A DNA stretch of 64,000 bases, taken from NCBI RefSeq assembly GCF_001723175.1, contig NC_064653.1, positions 496,001-560,000 on the forward strand, in the 5' to 3' direction. Source of the stretch: Penicillium oxalicum (Eukaryota > Ascomycota > Eurotiomycetes > Eurotiales > Aspergillaceae). Positions 24,029-33,809 of this stretch are shown here, in pieces. The position numbers were made by a program, and so were the translations under genes. Below the pieces are notes generated by a model. That model was given only the letters and a program-made list of their open reading frames with translations, did no database searches and was not told the origin of the DNA. The stretch's first letter is position 1, and each line of letters opens with the position of its first letter.

Positions 24029-25292
24029 ATGCCTCTGAACGGCCAGAATGTCCTCTTGGTGCGCTGCCCAGAGCTTTACTTTGCCGTACGAGCCCGTGAC
24101 CATCCAGCTAATCTTGCATCATTTCACTTACACAGACAGGTGCCTCGATGGGGATCGGCGAGGCCATTGCACGATCACTTGCAAAAGAGGGTGCCAATTT
24201 GATTCTCTTATCACGATCCGAAGTAGGATGCACCCAAAAGACCATTCGATCTTACTTTGATATCAGAGAAGGGCTGAAATCCTAGTGAATAGGACAAATT
24301 GTCCAATCTAAAAGACCAGTTGGTCAAGCAGCATCCCCAGATCAAAGTCATCTATCGAGCTGCAGACGTGGGAAACCATGAAAAAGTAGACACGGCCATT
24401 CAGAGCGCGATTGAAGAATTGGGCCATATTGACATTCTCGTTAACAATGTAAGTCATGGTTTCAAAAGCCCTATCCCCCCCCCTCTGCTTACTTGCCCTT
24501 TCTCTCTCTCTCTCTCTCTCTCTCTTAAACAATGGACTGACATCAACAGGCTGGTCTTGCTCTTGGCGCTCCAAACGCCTTCCATGATCTAAAAATCAAC
24601 GATATCCAAACCATGATCTCAACCAACATCAACGGACCCATGTTCGTCACTCACTCCGTACTGAATCGAAGCATGATCAGTCGGAATTCAGGGACAATTC
24701 TCAACATCACCTCCGTGACGGGGCTCGAAGTCCCGCCGTTCCCTGGCGAAGCAGTCTATCATTCTACTAAGGCGGGCCAGGAAGCCTTTACGAATGCCCT
24801 GCGGAATGAGCTTGTTGGGACGGATATCAGAGTTCTTGCTCTACGACCTGGTTGTGTGGCGACGCATTTCCATTCTTTGCGGGTGGGACATGATCGGCAG
24901 ATGTATGATGAATTCTTTGAGGGATATGAGTGAGTGCTGTTTCCTCGTTCCTTCTTTTAGCAGGCTGGATTTCAGGCTTGTACTTGGATCGGGCGTGATT
25001 TCAGGTGGCGATTGATGTTTGATTGGAGCTAATCAGGTGTGATGCATGAACAGTCCGTTGGTCGCGGGAGATGTTGCAGATGCGGCTGTTTACATGTTGA
25101 ATCAGCCTCTGAACATTTCAATCAAGGCCCTCGATGTGGTTGCATCAGGTAAGATTTCATACACGAGGATCTAGGTTGCAGGGTGGTGTTGTGATTCTGG
25201 GATTTCGGGTAGACTGGACCACTGACAGCTTTCCAGCGCAACGATCTCTAGCTATTATTGATCGGAAATGGAACGAGCGTCACAACAGTTGA
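24029..25292 (+). CDS. Short-chain dehydrogenase/reductase (classical SDR)
   Basis: An NADP-dependent oxidoreductase resembling 3-hydroxy acid (serine-type) dehydrogenases such as yeast YMR226C and bacterial YdfG. Six exons, 24029-24058, 24136-24222, 24293-24448, 24550-24929, 25054-25148 and 25237-25292, give 267 residues in phase. The cofactor motif TGASMGIG is at 11-18. NNAG at 90-93 is split by an intron. The catalytic residues are Ser146, Tyr161 and Lys165 (YHSTK). The last exon ends in AQRS..IDRKWNER, as in this subgroup. The donor of intron 2 (GTAGGA) is weaker than usual, and intron 3 holds a 25-base TC run. The substrate is not known. Confidence 0.9.
24501..24525. repeat. TC microsatellite inside an SDR intron
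   Basis: Twelve TC units lie in intron 3 of the SDR gene (24449-24549), about 25 bases before the acceptor, where they extend the polypyrimidine tract. Confidence 0.9.
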
Positions 25293-25609
25293 ACGGGGTC
25301 TTGACATGGGTGCAGCATCTACGTTGACGCTGGCTTTGGATACAGGTATATGTGTAGGGGAACAACCATGTTGGAATGGCATTAAACCCTCCAAAGCCAG
25401 GTTTCTCCAGCAAGTGGGAGCGATGGATCAATTGTCCGTTAAAATATACATAGACTCAATATCAACACGAGAAGGACATGTTTCCTGCTACAAGTTTCGC
25501 CACCGATGCATCAGGGGAGGCATGCATTGTACAGTGTCAATGTGATCGTAGGCGAGTCAGGGCGGAGGAAAAAGAACAGGAAGAAAAGAAAAGTCGTCAG
25601 GTCAACATC
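25293..25609. other. Intergenic between convergent genes
   Basis: This 317-base stretch holds the facing 3' untranslated regions of the SDR and Pex26-like genes. Nothing else was recognised. Confidence 0.6.
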
Positions 25610-27008
25610 TCAGATATAGCTCACTTTCACACCCATCCCCACAGTTCCCTTGACCTTCTGCCACGCTGAGCCGGTAATTCTCCCGACTCGCTCCCGCACA
25701 CCCTGTCGGCTCATGGCCATCAGAATGCCCAGGATGAAGAGTAGAGTACGCGCTATTGACATGGGGTTCCCCGATACACGGTGCACAATCTTGGCGAACA
25801 GATTGCGCAGCATAGTTGCAGTGGCCCGGGTTGGGCTCCGAGGCTGAGCCTTGACCGGCTTTTTCGAGCTCTTGGAATTGGACGGCAGGGATGTCCGGGA
25901 ACTTCCTTTACCACTGGACGCTGATTTGTCCACTGATTTGGAGGACCCCTTGGCCTTGCTGCGCGGGCTGCCCTTTTCAATCCCATAGTCCACCTCGCTG
26001 GCGTTGCGCTTGTGTCCGTTGGGGTGCGCGGCTGCGGCCTGCGCAGCTTCCACCTCCGCTTGTCTCCGCTCATCCTCGCGCTGCCGCTCAAATTCGGCAT
26101 CCTTTTGACGCTGCAGCTCCGCGGCGCGCATCTCACCCCGCTCTTTCTCCTCCTTGAGACCCTCCAGGGTTTGTAAGAAAAGCTCCTTGCGCTCCTCATC
26201 CAACACTTCGCTCAGGTTGATGAACTCTTGCGCATACTCCCATTCGCCGTTCCGTGGGAGCACATGCAGAGTGAACAATTCAATGATCCGGACTCGCGCA
26301 TTCAGATCCTTGGGGGTATGCGTCCCGTTGCCAGTCGCCATGCGACCTGATTGCAGTCCGTCTGATGCATCCCGAAGACGATCTGTGAGATCCAGGTTCG
26401 GCTGTCCGTAGGAAGAGAGGTAGGTCTCGAGACGTTGCTGATTTAGCGATTGCGAGGATGAATGGTTTAGAATAAGCGTCGCCCTGAGAGCTTTCCATGA
26501 GTTCCTGTACAATAAAACAAAATGGGCGCTCGGTGGAAGAGGCTAGTACTCACAAGTTGAAGACAACCTCGGCGTCAACGGAACCTTCCTGACCTCGGTA
26601 TCCGGTCTGTACGACGTTTTCCCAGATACCACCCTCACGGACCTGCGTCGCGATCGCTTTCCACTCCTTGTGGCCGAACTGAGCCTTCCCTTCTTCTGCG
26701 CCGAGGTCCACAATGGCACTCAGTAGGGTGATGTAGAGATTCCAGACCTTGATCCTCCAAGTGCTGGGAGCTGTGGCAATTGTTGCGACCGCGGCAACGT
26801 GGTCGCCATTTGTCAGACGTTCTTCTTGTGACGACGGGACGGTGAGAATCGGCTGCAACGACTCTAGCGACTCTGGTAAACGTCGCGTCAGATAGAGTTG
26901 GGAGGCTTTTTTGTAGGTCTTGGAGCAGAGCTTCGCGGGGGAAGCGGAGGTGGAGGAGGAGGTGGAGGAGGACAATTGGGTATGTGAGGATGACATGTCG
27001 TCGGTCAT
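25610..27008 (-). CDS. pex26: Peroxin 26-like tail-anchored protein
   Basis: Likely the filamentous-fungal Pex26, which docks the Pex1-Pex6 ATPase on the peroxisome to recycle the import receptor. Two exons, 27008-26554 and 26504-25610, give 449 residues. The N-terminal 220 residues are helical with a TPR-like pattern; the Ser-rich start is disordered. A Glu/Arg/Gln-rich charged helix at about 270-325 looks like a coiled coil. A Ser/Lys-rich linker follows. One hydrophobic segment at about 400-417 (ARTLLFILGILMAMS) near the C-terminus, flanked by basic residues, fits a tail anchor. The identity rests on this architecture and my recollection of the family, not a motif. Confidence 0.7.
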
Positions 27009-28502
27009 TGCAGCCCAGGATCCAAGACTGATCGGTCAGAGTAGATATTCACTTGATCTGACGAGTTGTCAACAATTGAATCATGAATCAAGTGGAACCG
27101 ACACCAGGAGTGTGTTGGAGGAGAGAAAAGGTGATCCGGGGCCAAGTACCATTTCGGGGGGCCTGTCGAGGCTGGCAACGCATCCACCGGCTGTCGCTTT
27201 TCCCTCGGCTCGCCCAAGTCCGGGGTCGGTCACGGGATCGCCTCCCCCCGACGGCTCCAACCTACTCGGCTAACCTATTCGGGCATCGAACGTTAAACAC
27301 TACAAAGTAAACCACAGTATCAGGTACTTTCCTGACGAAAGCATGGAATTGATGAATGACCAAGCTAGGGAGAATAATCACGACACGTTCATTCTTCGCC
27401 GAGAAAGATCAAAGATTCAAGGGTGTGGTCCAAGAAGACTGGGTGAGACTCGAGTTGCTGGGGACTGGAAATCGCTTCAATATTGACCAAGTGTCTCGAC
27501 AGTAGGCACTGGCTACTGTCGAGACACAATGTTGCACATTTGCAGGTTTCGAGTGAGCTTGACATGGCATCTTCATCATATGAAAGGTCACTGGATGAAT
27601 CATGCCAAGTGTAGCGAGTGACTTGGGTGAGAAGATGTATGGGAACTTGACTAAATAGAACAGAAGGAGACAGGCTGGACCTCGATATTGGCACGTGGCT
27701 ACTCGCTCACGCGGTGGAGCTGTTCGACCAAACAAAAAATCGTACCAATCTGATATATGCGGTTTATTTTTGTCAGCTCCAAGGCCAACTCTCGAGCCAG
27801 ATCTCTGCCAGGAAAGGAGTCAATGAGAAGATCGTAGATACAGCCCAGTCTGCCCAGAACGAGTGGTAGGTACCCAATGCCGAAAGCCCAAAGAAATACA
27901 TGAGAAACGTAAGCTGAAGCTGCCGATATTCGATCAAGTATGGTGTTCGTCTCTGTCTCATCTTAGTCTCCCGTCACTTCTGATTCTGGCGATGCTTGTC
28001 ATGTGTCAAAATGTTTGCCCTGTGATCCTAGTATAAACAAAAGTCACGATTCCAAGCGCGAACCACAACAAACTCTCGCGTCTTTTCTATTCTTCTCTCT
28101 CCCCCTGTATCTCTCTCTCTGTCGTCATCAAGCCACTCATAATTTTCATTATTGCAAAGCGGTCGAGCTTGACCGTCCACAGACCTCATCCAGACTCTTC
28201 AGCTTCAAGAGTCACCTTTCTGTCCTGACGCCACAGTTGATATTGTGATCGTCCTTTTCCAGAAAGTCCTTTCGGAGATTTGAGCTTGTCGGTATCATTT
28301 CCGGACCCTGCAGGCTCTCTTCTGAGAGCAGAAGGAGGTAGCGAATCCTGACCCAATATCGTTCCATCACCGGCCTTGCAGAAACCCCTCCACCTCACCT
28401 CTCAACAAGCACTCCTCTGACACCGAGTCGTCTTTCATTTCCCCTAGATCATCCCACTTATTTAAAAGTTTCCTTGGGAAAGAAGCCCCTCGAACGGTCA
28501 GA
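27009..28502. other. Divergent intergenic region, about 1.5 kb
   Basis: It lies between the Pex26-like gene and the PARN-like gene, which point away from each other, so both promoters are here. The minus-strand frames at 27389-27961 have no domain. A perfect inverted repeat is at 27491-27527. CT-rich sequence at about 28085-28120 fits the PARN-like 5' leader. Confidence 0.55.
27491..27527. repeat. Perfect 15-bp inverted repeat (hairpin)
   Basis: The left arm GTGTCTCGACAGTAG at 27491-27505 and the right arm CTACTGTCGAGACAC at 27513-27527 are exact reverse complements around a 7-base loop. There is no T run after it. It sits about 0.5 kb upstream of the Pex26-like start and 1 kb upstream of the PARN-like start. 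Confidence 0.9.
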
Positions 28503-30525
28503 ATGGATTTGACCTCGTCGAATTTCAATTATTACCTGCCATGGGTCCTCTATGAGTTAGCGACTTGTTCCTTTGTGAGCCTGGACCTCGAAATGTCCGG
28601 TATTGCCGTCTCTTCGAAGCAGCAGGGCTCTCGGTCTCTCCAGAAACATTACGAGGAAACCAAGGCTGCCGCCGAGAAATATCAGGTGCTTCAAGTTGGC
28701 ATGACAGTCTGCCACGAAGACCGAGAGAAAGGTATGTTCGCTTCCGGCTTGCTCAAAATCAATCTCCATCTCCCTGAATGATCATCAACGGACTGACATA
28801 CTCTAGGGAGCTACACGTTGAAGCCTTACAACATCTTGCTCAATCCTTGCCTGGACCGAAATCTCAATGTGAACCGCGACTTCACCTTCATGGGATGGTG
28901 TAAGTGGTGTTCAATCCACTGTGCTTAATCAATACACAACAGAATTTGACTGGAAAACTGACAACTGATAACTTACAGCCATGGATTTCCTGGCTGGTCA
29001 TAACTTCGATGTTGGCGCTCTGTTCAATCAAGGCATTCGATATCTGTCTCGAGCTGAGGAGAACCTGGTTCGCGAGGAAGCCGTCCGCCGTTGGGCCCCA
29101 AACACCTCGATGAAGGACATCGAGGGCAGAATGCGGGACGAAGCGAATGTTCGATTTCTGCAAGCCGTCCGTCTCGAGATCAATGCGTGGACAGCATCTG
29201 GCAAGGTATGTAGTTGCCCATCTCCTCTGCTAATGCATGGCTTGAAGAGTGGCACGTCTGACAACGGCAAAGTCACGCACATCATTCTTGAACATCCCTC
29301 CTTCTTCCGAAATGGGAGGGCCCTCGCGGCACGGCTTGCCCAGCGACCTGGATAGCTCTCAAAAATGGCTTGTCCACAATCTGGTCAAGATGGAGTATCC
29401 TGATATGAAGACCCGCGGCATGCCGACCTTCGTGCAAATCGAACAGCGCAATGGGGGCGCCATGAAATTTGACGAGCGGATGCGAGAGAGCAATCTGCGC
29501 ATTCGAAAGCACGTGGGATTCCGATGGATCGCAGAGGCTTTGGCCGGAGGTGATCTGTCCAGCCTGGACGCTGCAGTGTTTCAACCTCTCATGACAGAGG
29601 ACCAAGACCCCTCGATCACGGTCGAAACCATTGCGAATCGGGTCAAGGCCCGTCTGCAGGAGAACCGTCCTGTCCTCGTTGGTCATAACAGCTTCACTGA
29701 CTTGGTCTATCTGTATCAGAGCTTCTTGGGTCCTCTTCCTAACAAGGTCGAGGATTTCATTTTCTTGATCCATCGCACTTTTCCTGTTTTGATGGACACC
29801 AAGTACTTGGCCACGCTGGACTTTGACTCCATGAATCCATCGTCCTCGCTCGAAGAGCTGAACAAGACCTTGGCCAAGATCCGTAACCCCAAGATTGGTA
29901 TGGTTCTCTCAGCATTTCATTTGGTCATGAGCTTTAACCGCTGACAATGACAAAACTTTTCGCAGAGGTTGATAGCCTGTTCTCCAAGTATTTATACAGG
30001 AAGAACATCCACGAAGCGGGTTACGACAGCATGCTTACTGCTATTGCCTTCCTCAAGATGTCGATCCACCTTGACGATGGGAAGCTACCCAAAGGGAAGC
30101 GAGGCCGCCTCGAGGACATTGCGTACGGGATTGCCACGCCATGCAATCAGGTGGTACAGGACTTGTTCCCGGAAAAGAATCTGCTCCATGTCAAAAACCC
30201 TTTCACCGATTTCTTCGACACGGAAGTTGAAGCAGACTCTCAGACTCTGCCGACTCCCATGGCCTTGGCCGACACTGAGATTGACGAGGTCAAGCAAAAG
30301 GTCAAGGATGGCGTGTTGATTCCGCGACTCGGCGACTATTTCTGGCGTGCTTATGCGAATAAGCTGAGAGTCTTTGGAGCGGTCGAGAAGACCGTCTGCT
30401 TTGGACCTCCAAACCCGAGTAAGCGCTCCAAGCGCAAGAACAAGATTTCAGGCTTGGGTGCAGACCATGACACGCCTAAGAAAGATCAGCCAGCTGCCAA
30501 AGCTGATCTGCTCATTTGCGACTGA
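28503..30525 (+). CDS. PARN-like poly(A)-specific ribonuclease (CAF1/DEDDh family)
   Basis: A predicted 3'-5' deadenylase. Five exons, 28503-28731, 28807-28899, 28979-29205, 29273-29897 and 29966-30525, give 577 residues in phase. The DEDDh residues are all present: Asp28 and Glu30 in SLDLEMSG, Asp326 in HNSFTDLVYL, and His407 and Asp412 in HEAGYDS. The spacing, even the numbers 28 and 30, parallels human PARN. The region between Glu30 and Asp326 should contain the R3H-type insert. The C-terminus is basic (SKRSKRKNK), a likely nuclear localisation signal. Exon 4 is joined through the acceptor at 29272, since nearer acceptors leave a stop or break frame. Confidence 0.9.
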
Positions 30526-31141
30526 GCATCATGAGGCACATAGACAGTCTCGATGACGGATGGGACTTGGTTTACTTTGATTCAGTTTTGATTTCTTTGA
30601 ACCTTTTTCATACGAGGAACCGGGCTTAGGCAGATCGGTTAGAGATGAGGATCCTTTGGGAACAGCTGAAGTTAAGAGGAAAAATATTATTCCAAACCAA
30701 AAAAAATTCCAGGCTAGGTACTTGCAGATGTGGATGATGGAAAAAAAAAGATTGAAAATTGATTTGCCCAAGCTTGATGCTTGGTTGACTACCTAGGGAG
30801 AATGGTGCTGAGATGTCTGCAGCAGCTATCTAACAGTACGCCTTAGGTGATGTGAAGGTACCGCTAGCGAAAAATAGCCGCATTTCGTTCTGAGCACCAC
30901 TGAATGATCGACTGACCGTGAGAAAATTCGAGGACAGTGACGATAAGGTAATGGGTGCCTGGAGAGGAGAAGAAGAGTCCGAGACGCGACGAACTTTTAA
31001 AGAGATCTATCATGCGCTAGTCCCGAAGGGGTTAAGTTTCAACGTGACCGCCTTGCTGGAACTTTTCTCGGAGAGCGTACGAGATCACGGAGAGCAGAGG
31101 GACGAGAGAGCATCAAATCGTCATTCTCGTACATCTAGACT
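30526..31141. other. Intergenic, about 0.6 kb
   Basis: It holds the 3' region of the PARN-like gene and the promoter of the mL46 gene. Two A-rich runs near 30700 and 30740 may be 3' processing signals. No gene was recognised. Confidence 0.6.
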
Positions 31142-32342
31142 ATGGCGACAGGATCGAATAGTGCTCGGCGCATTGCGTCGCTGATGCGTAAGTTTTTTTT
31201 TCTCTCTACCCTCTCGTGTCAGGATCAATGGACAAAACCGAGCGGTTGTCGCTGATGAAGACCAAATAACACAGGCCCTTCCCGACTTGATTCCAGCGTC
31301 TGCAGAAGCTGTCAAGAGTCCCTTGGCCGTCGCAATTATGCCTCTGCTGCGACCGCACCTAGTGGAGTGGCTTCCTCCACTGCCCCCGTATCTACGCCAT
31401 CTTCGACCGGCGAACCCGTTTACACTATTAACGCCGGCGTGGTTCTCTCCCGTCCTCCCCAAATTACCCGAGACCTTGAGCCCTTTGAGAAAGCTTTCTT
31501 CTTCTACCAAAAGCGTCTGAATGAGCGTCTGGCCCTTCCTTTTACCAAATACTTCTATTTCAAGCGTGGTACGCCAGCAGATGTGGACTGGAAGAACAAG
31601 ATCAAGGAGCGCCGAACTCCGGCACGCGACGTTGGCAACTACAACGCGTATGACAGCGATGCTTGGAATGATGAGCTGCTTCTTGGCGCAAAGGAGTCCG
31701 AGCCCGATCACATGGTGGAGGCGTTGGTGCACGACGCCGAGACCACGGCCAACGCGACTTCGCAGGACACTAGCAAGAAAGAAGAGATCCCCAGGCCGTT
31801 CTCGCGGGTGACAGAGGCAGACAAGAAGGGTGACCAAAGAAGTCTGAACCGACTGCTCTCACGGACTCTCTATCTGCTTGTGCAGTCAAAGGAGGGCTAT
31901 TGGAAGTTCCCCAGCATGCCAATTCAGAAAGATGAGACTTTGCGCGAGGTGAGTTATCTCCTGTCTGGAAGAAGGAGTCTGTCTGTCCACATGCACCATA
32001 CGTACTTGCTAACCATGACGACCCCTTGATGGTGACTAGGCTGCGGAACGAACCCTTGCCCAAACTGCCGGTGTCAACATGAACACCTGGATGGTCGGCT
32101 TCCACCCCGCCGGCCACCACGTCTACACCAACCGCAAGCCCCACGTTGACCAGGCGACCGGTGCTGTGACCCACGGCGAGAAGACCTTCTTCATGAAGAC
32201 CCGCATTATGGCCGGCCAGGCGGACCTTTCTTCCAGCGCGGAGCAGTTGAAGGACTTCAAGTGGCTCTCCAAGGAAGAGATTCCAAAGTACGTGCTGCCA
32301 CAGTACTACAGCCATGTCAAGAACATGCTCGCGGACCGGTAG
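31142..32342 (+). CDS. MRPL17: Mitochondrial large-subunit ribosomal protein mL46
   Basis: A mitoribosome component (yeast MRPL17, human MRPL46) with an inactive NUDIX-like fold. Three exons, 31142-31187, 31275-31948 and 32040-32342, give 340 residues in phase. The N-terminal 50 residues are Arg/Ser/Ala-rich without acidic residues over most of their length, a matrix targeting sequence. The body carries VLSRPPQITRDLEPFEKAFF, the typical mL46 opening, and the NUDIX-like part WKFPS...ETLREAAERTL, where catalytic glutamates are not complete. Single-frame reading hides the first exon and the middle junction. Confidence 0.93.
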
Positions 32343-33156
32343 ATGCTTTGCGCGGGGAGCGAAATCTTTCAATTTTTCTTTGATGATGCGCTTAATGCGC
32401 GCTGATTGAGTTTGAAAATGTGTACGAACATTGGGGAGGACTCGGCGCGAGATCATTCAGCCTGGGGATGACTTGTTCTCAATTTCTTTTTTTTCCGGTA
32501 TCAAGCGTTGTAAGTAACGCGTTGCATATACTTCCATCGCGCGCTCCATGTATAACTAGATATCTCTTTTCCTCATCTTGTTTCCCCGTGTCAATCCACA
32601 TATTTTATCTGCACACCCTCGGCCTCACGTCCTAGGAAACCTTGTCACCAGTCCGTTGTCGGAATAGATATTCTCGTGTAAGCAACGAATCTCAAGTTTG
32701 CAATATTCCGTCCACGTGATGTAGGCTCTCTGTCACCCAGAATTAGCATTCCCATATATGCCATCCGAGCCTGTGATTGATTGACGGGGGGGGCCTAATC
32801 TGGGGTTTTCTTTTTTTTTTTCAGTGAAGCGTTGGCCTTTTCGAGGGAGGAGAGGGAAGAAAGTCAAGCTGCATTTGCTTGACTACGATGATCCTCAAGT
32901 CATTGTGTAAACCCTCGGGCTATTGTCCGGACACATTCGAGAAATAGAAACCGAACCCAAGTCGTAGTGATGAGGTAGAGCCCTTCAGAGACCCATGAGT
33001 AGAGAAACGCCAAATTTCTGAAGGGAGGAAAAAAAAGTAGGTGTATCATTGACTGCGATCCACGATTCACCATCTAACGAGAAGCCACTCAACTCCCAAC
33101 GCCATGCCATACATATAACACGAAAGCATCTTACACCCGATCGTTACAAGACAAGA
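32343..33156. other. Intergenic between convergent genes
   Basis: The 3' ends of mL46 and CRIPT face each other across this stretch. It has a T run of about twelve near 32810-32821 and no recognised gene. Confidence 0.6.
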
Positions 33157-33536
33157 TCACTTGAGGTTGAACTTCTGGCCTTGCACGATGGGCTGATCCT
33201 TGGCAGATTTACCAGCCAGATTCTTGCCACACATTGGGCATGCTGAGCCAGTGCACACACAGAAGTGTTAGCTTCAAACGATCATCTCAAAAAACAACCA
33301 CACATGATTGCACACCCGGATCTCCGGAAACAGACTTACCATTCTTCTGATACGCACAGCGCTGACAAAACTTCCTCCCCTGCTCGGTCTTGGTCTTGCA
33401 CTGCTCACAGGATGAAGAATAGGCCGCGTAGGGATTTTTCGCCTTGGCGCTTAGAAGCTTACTCTGTCGTTGGATCGAAGGTTAGGAGGACATCAACCGA
33501 TTATACCAGGCTGGTCATTTCAAGTTGCCGGAAGAA

Positions 33537-33568
<32 letters not shown>

Positions 33569-33809
33569 GGAGAAAGACAAAAAAGGGAAAGAGCAAAGAG
33601 GAACAGATAGGAGAATAAGAGAAAGAACAAGAATGACATACTTTGCCTACGCCTGTTGCGCCCAACGTTGGCTTGCTCTTCCCTTTCTCCGAGGATGATC
33701 CGCCCGAGCGTTGTAGCTGGGGAACCATAGTACATGTCATTTTTGCGCTTGACGCCCGGCGTGGCAAGCTCGGTGGATTTGAGCTTTTTTGACACTTTGC
33801 GCAGACCAT
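33157..33809 (-). CDS. CRIPT: CRIPT homologue (Cys-rich PDZ-binding family), two frame breaks
   Basis: A small zinc protein with four CxxC pairs, reported in the minor spliceosome and broadly conserved. Three exons, 33809-33642, 33463-33340 and 33242-33157, total 378 bases (126 codons). Visible pairs are CAKC near the start, then CEQC, CQRC and CPMC, ending QGQKFNLK. Exon 1 is odd: MVCAKCQK is in one frame, the conserved KLKSTELATPGVKRKNDMYYGSP is in another, and PTLGATGVGK returns to the first. The first switch fits one base missing from a six-A run (33785-33790 on the plus strand, as T); the second lies at about 33690-33730 and restores the frame. Consensus error or a true compensated pair are both possible. 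Intron 1 holds a 31-base poly-G tract (plus strand). Confidence 0.85.
33537..33567. repeat. 31-base poly-G homopolymer in CRIPT intron 1
   Basis: An uninterrupted G run on the plus strand, so poly-C in the CRIPT pre-mRNA, close to the intron's acceptor at 33464. A tract of this length is prone to slippage, and its exact size should not be trusted. Confidence 0.9.

Noticed and set aside
29206..29249. Shorter intron in the PARN-like gene ending at the first AG
   Set aside because: The intron would be about 42-44 bases and either breaks frame or meets a stop. The acceptor at 29272 gives the right phase and a branch-like sequence.
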